Origin: Setaria digitata
Taxonomy: Eukaryota; Nematoda; Chromadorea; Rhabditida; Setariidae
Reading direction: 5' to 3'
Assembly: GCA_003640385.1 (NCBI GenBank)
Contig: RCAB01000818.1
Location: 1-17,558, forward strand
DNA: 17,558 nt
Shown here: positions 10,179 through 17,558 of the stretch, piece by piece
How positions within the stretch are numbered: position 1 is the stretch's first letter
Layout of the letters: every line of letters begins with the position of its first letter
Made by a program: the position numbers and the translations under genes
The notes under the pieces: model-generated
Told to the model about the DNA's origin: nothing
The model's database searches: none
Seen by the model: only the letters and a program-made list of their open reading frames with translations

Positions 10179-10419
10179 ATGGCAGCACATAAAACGTTCA
10201 TTATTAAGCGTAAACTAGCCAAGAAGGCCAAACAGAATCGGTAAGTATAGTTTATATCCTAATGAAAGTCTTGATTAATTTTACAATGTCCCGATGCCTT
10301 GTTTAATAACTTAGAAATATTTCAGACCGCTACCCCAGTGGGCTCGTATGAAGACTGGAAGTAAAATTCGCTACAATGCAAAAAGAAGGCATTGGCGACG
10401 AACAAAGCTGAAGTTGTAA
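10179..10419 (+). CDS. rpl-39: 60S ribosomal protein L39 (eL39)
   Basis: Two exons: 10179-10240 and 10326-10419. The 85-nt intron starts gtaagt and ends tttcag, and the junction falls inside an Arg codon. The product is 51 aa, the standard length for eL39. The start [20 protein letters not shown] and the later stretches [18 protein letters not shown] and [11 protein letters not shown] match the family nearly residue for residue. eL39 is a very small, highly basic, extended protein of the large ribosomal subunit that lines the lower part of the peptide exit tunnel. No other ATG lies between the likely acceptor at 10151 and this start. The gene faces away from AP-3 sigma and ends with an AATAAA 70 bases past the stop. 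No odd features were seen. Confidence 0.98.
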
Positions 10420-10488
10420 GATATATGCAGCGTCTCTGTTTTGTTGCCGGAGAATTACATGTTGAAAATTGTTTGATTTTGGTTAAAA

Positions 10489-10494
10489 AATAAA
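10489..10494 (+). terminator. Polyadenylation signal of rpl-39
   Basis: AATAAA occurs 70 bases after the rpl-39 stop codon, inside an A-rich stretch and followed by a T/G-rich segment (gttttctgccggttgtttg), the usual arrangement around a cleavage site. Confidence 0.8.
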
Positions 10495-12243
10495 GTTTTC
10501 TGCCGGTTGTTTGTTCAACTATGTTAAACGTTCATATTACTCGATTATTGACACTCTTTAGACTATCTCGGTGAGCAGCTTACGTCAAGGAAATTTTTTT
10601 GCTAGGCAAATAGAGCACACAAATAGCAAGTCCAGTTAAACAGTTGCAGATGGTAAGTGGAATGGTTTTCAGGTACTAAATATGGAGCCACGTGAATTAG
10701 TGGTTAAATGATTCGTGTGTCTGACTTCATTCATACGAATATAAGTAATGCAATTTAATTCTGGTGCCAGTGGTGTCAGCGGTAAGAGATGAAGTAGGCT
10801 ACGTGTGTGAATTTCATTTCAAAATTAAGGAGTTTCTTTTATGTACAAGTGGCGGAGTGAGATGTCTGAACTAGATTGGTCAGCATCAGGGTCAGGAAGC
10901 TTCCCTAAATGCATCCAAATCTGAGTCATTTTATCCGGGCGATTTTTTTTTCGCTGTATTTCAAATATATCTGATTTTAAAACACATCTGGAACTACGTC
11001 AATAATCCTTCATTTTAATTCGTTTAGGTTACACAGAGCACATTAAGATTCAGCAAGGCAAACCATGGCATGTATAGCGCGAACTGTCATTCCAAAAAAT
11101 TTCCAGAATAACTAGCGGGAACAAGTTGACCCAACTGTTTTGTTTTCCGCCTTGAACACATGCGTTAATTGCTTCTCAGCCTAGCTTATGTAGATGTATG
11201 AATGGCAGTGAACGCCGACAATATCGTGGGGAATTCCGTACATAGTAGAATGTATAAAAACTAATATTGGTAACCTCCCTGTTGATTGCATTAGCTTATT
11301 TACCAAACAATCAAGGAGAAAAACCTGACTTTTTGCAACCACGAACTACCACAAGTGGAGCGTGTTCCCACTTTTACAAGATCAAAAGGGCTAAATTGAT
11401 TTATTCGAGGATCCAGTAATTACGCTTCTTAGTAAAGAGAACGTTGCAATAATTGCGTAATAATAAGGATACCAATAAATAAACTCAACTTCTGATGTTG
11501 ACTCCAACAAAATCTAGAGCGCAACGAGGAAACGAGGTCAAAAGGTATGTAAGAATCAAAGCACTCTGAGATCGATCTCTTTAGAAAAAAAGACATAAAA
11601 AGATTGCCCTGTGCTTTCCGTTTTTCTTTATTTCTGCACTCAATAATAAATCCCATTCAGTGAAGTGATCTTCCTCAACTATATATAAGATCATGCGAGT
11701 GGCCAGTACAAAAAATATCCGCATACTTTTTGGAGTCGGCCAAACTACACATAAACAAGTTGCTTATGCATGAAGGAAGTTGTTCTGTAGTACTTTTACT
11801 GCTACGCCAGGTATAACTGACCAGAAATAAATATTATGGAATTGATAAAGAATGTGAAACAAATGAGAAACTGCAAAAATTTCAAGCGAACGAAATCACT
11901 ATAAATCAAGTTTAAATTTAGGGTTTGGTCAAAACCACTAAATAATTTATGTACTTCAAAACCTCAAACTACTACTTTTAATAACTTCCAAATGAAATAA
12001 AAGAAACTTGAAGAACAAAAAAGATTGTGGACGAGATGGGAAATTAATTTTATGAATAACTTGAAGAAACAAAAGCTGTTGAAGAGCTGAAAATGCAGGT
12101 GTAGAATAATCAAATGTTAGAACTAATCAACAAGGAGCAAAAGCATAAGCGTTTCCTTGTAATCACATTTCAATTTTTCAAAGCACTACAAATATATTCG
12201 AAAGTCCCTCTTACACCCACACGTGAAAAAATAAAAACTGTAT
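10495..12243. other. Unassigned stretch between rpl-39 and nudC
   Basis: About 1.75 kb in which no conserved protein, tRNA, rRNA or spliced-leader gene was recognised. It is less AT-rich by eye than the other gaps. The only sizeable frame (11429-11656, minus, 75 codons) resembles no known family. A TATA-like run (about 11680-11688) is enclosed by the arms TGATCTT and AAGATCA (11667-11692). The minus-strand 3' end of nudC must lie at the right side, but no AATAAA was seen there. Confidence 0.5.
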
Positions 12244-14808
12244 TTACGAAAATTTCGCTTTCGAGAAGTCCATTTCTGGATGTTGCTCCATAAACCTGAA
12301 ATTGCATGTACTCTTCGAAAAATTTATTGACGAACCTTGAAATTTTCGTAATATCCACATAAAAATACAATCAGAAAACATGACTATAATTTGAAATCAA
12401 AGTCCTGTACCTTCTCTCTACTTTTTAACAATAACATTCCTTACAAACATATATTTCAATAATCCCTTTTCTCTTCTCGTATACCACATCATTTAGAAAT
12501 TATTCTTCGGAACGCCTTAAAAAAAACTTTAAGGAACCTACGTTTTCAACAGATCTCGCTTCTTTTTCTCTTCAGATGTTGGTAATCCCAATTCTTTCTG
12601 CCTTTGATCATACATCATCTAAAATCGATTTTTCTCGACGGAGTAGAAAGGCTGACAGTTCAAACCAAGTTCAGAAAGACCATTACCTTTTCAACCATTT
12701 GTCTTGTTTCACCATCTAAATCAGAAAGCTTCGAATTTTCTGGTTGCACTTTTTTTGTATTTATTTCTGGATCTGTTGTCATTAACCGATTCCACCATTC
12801 CATACCATTCATCTGAAATTTAGCTAATTCGATTTCTGCTCAAATTAAGTATATGTATATCATTCCTGCATAACTTTTTATTGCGTAATTTTAATAGTTT
12901 TATATATGGAGTTTTAATATGTCCACACCCGCAAACAAAAAGCAGAGAAGACTAGAAAAAAAAAAAAAAAAAGAACTAACTTTTTCCATAGTAAGCACAA
13001 CTGCCTTCCGATCTTCTAGAACCCACGTTGCACTTTCAACCTTTATAGCAGCATGCAGACAACCATCAATTATTGGCTCACTTCCCTGGAAAAAAAAAAG
13101 AAAAGAAAAATACATTTTCAAAGATTTACGAGAATATTATTCCATTTATGATTAATATATCAAAAATGTCAAATGTCACATGAATGAAATGTGATGTAAA
13201 GCACAATTATCATAAAGGCTAAGAATTACTTTAATATATGCACTCACCTTTAGACCAACTTTCAATTTTTTTTTGCTAAATTCCACAATAACATCTTTCG
13301 CTTTCAGTGGGAAACCAACTTTAAGCGGAATGCGCACCTATAAAAAAAAAAAAAAAAAAGAAAAAAACTAGCGAACTTATTTGTGCTATATGGATTCCTT
13401 CTGCTACATATGTTATTCCTCCTCCTGGGTAAAGTGAAAAGGATGGAAGGTATAATACATTTAAAGAGAACTTTGTCAAATTTAGGATATCATAATGATC
13501 AAGTTAATCTAAACTACAATCAAAAAAAAAAAAAAAAAGTGGCGATATGCACACCTCAACTTCACTTAGTGTTTGGGTCCACTGATATTTCTCTAAATTA
13601 CAACCATTTCCAGAATTTGGCTTCAACTTCCCCTTATCTTCAGGATCTTCTTCCTCAGCCTGACCATCTTCTTTATCTTTGTCATCATCTATAACATAGG
13701 GTTATTATGGATTTAAATGTGTGACAGGCAAAGAGAATGCTATTATTATATTTTATAAACAAATATAACTGTTCGAAATTATAAACCAAAAAAGAAAAAC
13801 ATATAAATTTGATACTGACTTTCCGCAACTGAAGAAGTTTTCGTGCTGTCATTCTTCATCCCCTCAAGCTCAGCAGCTTCTTCATCAGTGATTTCCCGAA
13901 TTCTCGGCTCATTCATCTCGGCTTCCTTTAAAAAATACACCATCTCACAATTAACAATCTACGATTTCTATAAAAGCTCTGCAAGATGAAATGCTATAAA
14001 ATACACAGCTGTTTAAGGATCTCTGAAGAAAAACAAAAAGTATTTTAGAAAACAAAAAAAAGGAAAAATCCTAGAATTATTAACGTGAAAAGCAGAGGAA
14101 AATGACAGTTATCCCACTTCCCTATCACCGATTACTCTTTTAGAAAACGTATTTTAACTTTTTTTTTTCAATTATCTATAAAATCAAGTAGGGAAAAGAA
14201 CTATTTCGCTCTCTATTTCGTCTCCGTTCATCACAAATAAACTAATTAATACTTCTTTCGCTTTTTGGGCTGCTCGTCGTTCCTCCAAACGTTTTTGTTC
14301 TTCTGCACGTCGTTTTTTTGTTTCTTCAGCAGCCTTCAAAATTTTTAAATTACTGCAGGAAATCTGGATTAAATATCCTTATTCCGAACCTAAATATTTT
14401 CGATCCATCCGACATAAGTTTTCACCTGCTTGGCCGATTCGCTATGTTTATCAAATGCTTTCAAAACCATTTCTCGTGCCTTCGCGACATCAGCACCAGT
14501 GTAAAAATCCGTTTTTCGTGAAAGAAAACTGAAGAAAAAAAAAAAGGGCACTGTAAAATTTTTATTGAAATAAACAAACAAAACATTAGCGGTGTTTAAA
14601 ATAATTGGAAGTTTAAAATATTCCAATTTTAAAGAATTAGAAACCTTAAAAATTTGAAAAAGGATTTCTTCATGCAACTTGATAAGAGGTAGATAAATTA
14701 CCCAAATAATATATCCAAAAGCTGAGGCACACCACCTTCCATTTGTTGAGCCAAGCTAAGGAGGACACCGTCATATTTACCAACTTCATCCATTGCTGCT
14801 ATAAGCAT
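12244..14808 (-). CDS. nud-1: Nuclear migration protein NudC
   Basis: Ten exons: 14808-14702, 14528-14426, 14333-14253, 13925-13820, 13688-13555, 13337-13248, 13085-12981, 12812-12687, 12618-12542 and 12295-12244 (TAA). All junctions agree in phase, giving 326 aa against about 331 in human NUDC. The N-terminal NudC domain (about 1-55) has [20 protein letters not shown] and RKTDFYTG. A Lys/Glu-rich, probably coiled-coil segment spans about 71-97 and an acidic linker about 133-155. The CS/p23-like domain (about 163-250) runs from [16 protein letters not shown] through [14 protein letters not shown] to NGMEWWNRL. The C terminus has [19 protein letters not shown] and [13 protein letters not shown]. 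NudC is an Hsp90 co-chaperone that stabilises LIS1 and dynein in nuclear migration and cytokinesis. The start at 14808 is the first ATG after an acceptor (AG at 14814-14813); 14793 (MDEVGKYDG) is an equally possible start. Confidence 0.96.
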
Positions 14809-14937
14809 ATCTCTAATTTGAAAAACTGCCAAGAATTTGATAAATTTCTGGATGGCGTCTGTAGTAGACCTCTCACTCGGCAAAAATTTGAAATTAGGTA
14901 CGCTTAAAAATCAGATGGTGAAAACATAGCGCGATTT

Positions 14938-15085
14938 AAACTTAAATAATTCCGTGCCAGAATACTAAAAGATTTGCAGTCAAATACTCTATAGCGGAAT
15001 AATGTCAAGGCTTAGACTTAAATTCGTATCAGAAGAGTGAAAAGACTTAAGCTTAAGAAATTTCGTAGTAGAGCAATGGTCAAGC
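14938..15085. repeat. Decayed short tandem repeat, several diverged copies
   Basis: Related stretches recur: AATTCCGTGCCAGAATACT near 14947 and AATTCGTATCAGAAGAGTG near 15022; GCGGAATAATGTCAAGGCTT near 14994 and AGAGCAATGGTCAAGCTCGG near 15070. Motifs such as GACTTAA also recur between them. The copies are strongly diverged and the unit borders are uncertain. Confidence 0.4.
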
Positions 15086-16503
15086 TCGGCTTAATTAATC
15101 CTATAGTGTCAGGATTCACACTCGACTAATTTTACAGCGAACAGTAGCAAAGCCTTATAAATATCTCTATGTATCAGATAGAATATTTGTTGAAGCGTTC
15201 CTAACAACCATATCCCATACTAATAACCGCCCCTTCCTCACTGCACTGTTACTTGAATTTGTTTCAGTATGAGTAACTAAAATACTTCATTCATTAACTA
15301 GCTTGTCAAATACTAATTGCAAATCTTTACATAAATTAAACGTGCCCCTTTCCCTTAACAGTTAACAATACCCGTAGGTGATAACAAAATGATTAATTAA
15401 AATGAATGATATGTAATAAGAGACAAGGACCCCTTGGTAAAATATGGGCAACTTTTTGAACATAACTCTCCACATACATTTTGGGTAGATTTCTGGACAA
15501 AATGGAACTTAGGAGAAGAGCTGATTCGTTGATTTACCAAATGTGGCCAAGCTTTGAGTACCATAAACCTATACCTTAATAACATAGTCACAGGTGCATT
15601 TTTAGGCAAAATCTAGTAACACTTAGATTGGTAATTCACGGTCGGCCATACGGTTGATTTGTTGCTGTTGTGTTGTTGTCTTTTTTCCGTTTAATATAAA
15701 TGAAGTCACTAATTTTCTATGAGATTTAAGCAGAATTATTACGTACTTTTACATGTTGAAAGTCAATGAAAAGATTTCTATTTGACGTTTTTCAATTTTA
15801 AATCATTATTATAATTCATGAAATCAGTGCAAATATTTCATTTCTAGTATACTTATTTTGAATGTTATTGCTTTTTTTTTTTTTTTTTAATTTTTAACTG
15901 ATACATTATGTGTCATTAAAAAGTTATTAACATTTTTTTAAAACAACAAGTTATTTGGTGTAATAAAATACTGAAAAAAAAGCATTAATATTAAAATTGA
16001 AAGAGAAAATTAAGTAGACGTTTTAATGTATTATTTTTTTATGAAATTGCTAGACTGATTTTTTCATTTTCCTTCGAAATACTTAGATTCACATTATCAT
16101 TTTCTGTTCTAATACTGTTCGTTCTTGCAAAATTTCTTTTTCATTTTCCTTTTTATCATATTTATTACATTCCGAGATTTTTTATTATATATTTTCATTT
16201 TGAGAAAATTTGTTACATTCTTTCCTTTTAGTATATGCATTTACATATCGTTTCTTTTTTTTTTTACCGAAAATTTATACTTCCTCCTTGCCATCTGAAT
16301 TTTTCTTTGATTATATTATTTTTGAAGAATTATTACAAATTCACATGAAGGATTGGATTTTTGCACTGATAAATTTACCTGATAAATGAGATATGAAAGT
16401 ATTAATTGAAAAAATTTTTATGAAAAGTGATGATTATTAAGTGAAGATTTGTTATACAATGAAATCATAAGCTTTTGATAATTTTAGATTTTCAGCCCCA
16501 AAA

Positions 16504-16524
16504 ATGAATTGCTGTAGAAGTTAG
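16504..16524 (+). other. Short upstream ORF in the TONSL-like leader
   Basis: ATG followed by five codons and TAG (MNCCRS) lies between a candidate splice acceptor (ttttcag ending at 16495) and the main start at 16540. If the mature leader starts at that acceptor, this uORF would be met first by ribosomes. Confidence 0.35.
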
Positions 16525-16539
16525 GAAGGTCAAGTGATC

Positions 16540-17558
16540 ATGTCAAAAAAAAAACGAAGAGGAAATAATTGTATCGAAGGTATTGTGAATAAAGCTGATA
16601 CTCTGTTTCAAGAAATTCAGTGCTTGGCATTTGTTGGTTATTTTATTGGATGAATTTAAGGAATTTAATAATTGTAATTGTTTTTTCCCTCTCACTTAGC
16701 TAACACCTACTTGCAAATGTTCGTTATAAAATTTGCCATTTTACAGACTTAGAAAGACAGCTACGTAAGTCAGTGAAATTGAAAGATGATCAGAAGATAT
16801 GTGATTTTTGTGTGGAACTTGGTGATGAATATCGACGAATTGGTGACTTGCATGAAGCATTAAATTATTATCGAAAGGGTGCAAAGCTTGCTGAAAAATT
16901 AGAAATATTCGAAAATGCTGTTTTTATTCATCGAGCAATCGCCGAAATCCTCGTCAATCCTAGTACATTTCTGCAGAATTTCCGTTTTATTAATTATGAT
17001 TCCGAACACAACTTTGGATTTGTATGCTATTTTCAATATTTATTGTGTCTACTTGGTTTGCTGCCGATACTTTATCCATTAGCCATGTTGCCTGAAATTT
17101 CCTTGTTTCAGGTATTCAGAAAAATGCCGAAGCTTTACAGCATGGTAAGAAATATCTGGAAGCAGCAAATGGATCTGGAAAAATCCATTTTATCCAACTT
17201 GCGTATCACGTGCTTGGTTGGCTGCATTTACAGATCTACCTGAATTCGAATGCAAAAGAGGAAGGTTTACTAGAAAAGGTAGCATATTTTTTGCCGTATT
17301 TCCGAATATCTATTTTGGGGGAATTAATCAGTATCCTAAAGTAAGAAATAATTTCTGGTAACAGTTCTAAATTCGAATGTAATTTAATGAATTTTTTAGG
17401 CAAAACAGTGGTGTGAAAAAAGCCTAATTTATTTGTCAAAACATGCCTTAGATATTGATTGCGATAAAGAGTAAGTTATGATTTGTGTTTTTCCTTGGGA
17501 GCTTAGATTTGTAAAATTACGTTCTGCTCTGTAAATTTACCAAAATAATCCGTAATCG
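16540..17558 (+). CDS. Tonsoku-like (TONSL) TPR protein, 5' part; continues past right edge
   Basis: Four exons are supported: 16540-16579, 16747-16962, 17112-17278 and 17400-17470. They agree in phase and encode about 164 aa, ending in a gtaagt donor at 17471. The protein opens with a basic stretch (MSKKKRRGNNC), then DLERQLRKSVKLK, which resembles the start of human TONSL. TPR-like helical pairs follow: CDFCVELGDEYRRIGDLHEA with LNYYRKGAKLAEKL, AVFIHRAIAEILVN, NAEALQHGKKYLEAANGSGK, and QLAYHVLGWLHLQIYL. TONSL with MMS22L repairs stalled replication forks by homologous recombination, and its ankyrin domain reads new histone H4; that part would lie outside the window. Another TPR protein such as LGN/GPSM2 is possible. 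The donor of intron 2 (A/gtacat) is weak. The start is the first ATG giving an exon in phase with exon 2. Confidence 0.62.

Larger units (their letters stand above)
14813..16539. other. AT-rich gap between divergent nudC and the TONSL-like gene
   Basis: No gene was recognised here. It must carry the upstream regions of both flanking, oppositely oriented genes. The left part (about 14938-15085) holds decayed repeat copies. A 70-codon minus-strand frame at 15397-15609 lies in a patch that is a little less AT-rich but resembles no known family. The right half has T runs (about 15871-15888 and 16255-16265). A candidate splice acceptor ending ttttcag at 16495 precedes the TONSL-like start. Confidence 0.55.

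Noticed and set aside
10684..10745. tRNA-like TAGTGGTTAA followed by an imperfect ATTCGTGTG / CATACGAAT hairpin
   Set aside because: There is no B box or acceptor stem, and the hairpin has a mismatch; chance is a sufficient explanation.
12604..13694. Plus-strand open frames at 12604-12816, 12919-13155 and 13383-13694
   Set aside because: They are antisense shadows of NudC exons and cross its poly-T intron tracts.
15397..15609. 70-codon minus-strand open frame in the nudC/TONSL gap
   Set aside because: No recognisable family or domain and no flanking exons were found; kept only as a remark on the gap.
17013..17100. Hydrophobic, transmembrane-like stretch in the TONSL-like open frame
   Set aside because: It is the translation of intron 2; the exon 2 to exon 3 splice removes it and restores the TPR reading frame.

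Overview
This window is nuclear DNA from a nematode, most likely a clade III / filarial-type worm (Brugia, Onchocerca, Loa, Dirofilaria and relatives). The basis is its strong AT richness, long homopolymer runs, many short exons split by AT-rich GT..AG introns, 3' splice sites only a few bases upstream of start codons (as expected for spliced-leader trans-splicing), and the identity of the genes. The genus cannot be fixed from the sequence alone. Nothing prokaryotic, viral or CRISPR-like was seen.

Layout. (1) Positions 1-6366, minus strand: two tandem copies of a TolB/WD40-like (PD40) beta-propeller protein. The upstream copy (A, 2618-6366, nine exons, about 392 aa, signal peptide) looks intact. 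The second copy (B, 268-2357 seen, six exons) runs off the left edge. B has no visible start or signal peptide of its own, and its first exon is in phase with a possible donor in A's last exon, so A and B may be one secreted double-propeller protein. (2) 6367-7786: AT-rich DNA with no recognised gene, ending in an AT microsatellite and a strong hairpin. (3) 7787-9592, minus: the complete sigma subunit of the AP-3 adaptor complex (five exons, 191 aa). (4) 9593-10178: a shared upstream region between AP-3 sigma and rpl-39, holding a 55-bp imperfect tandem repeat. (5) 10179-10419, plus: ribosomal protein L39 (two exons, 51 aa) with a poly(A) signal. (6) 10495-12243: no recognised gene. (7) 12244-14808, minus: NudC (ten exons, 326 aa). 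(8) 14813-16539: AT-rich DNA with decayed repeats. (9) 16540 to the right edge, plus: the 5' part of a TPR protein that resembles the N terminus of Tonsoku-like (TONSL).

The genes are not an obvious pathway. AP-3 sigma (vesicle coat), RPL39 (ribosome), NudC (dynein/Hsp90 co-chaperone) and TONSL (replication-fork repair) are conserved housekeeping genes. The secreted propeller pair is the accessory-looking part. All exon chains were built by hand from splice signals, reading-phase agreement and remembered family similarity; no search was run.
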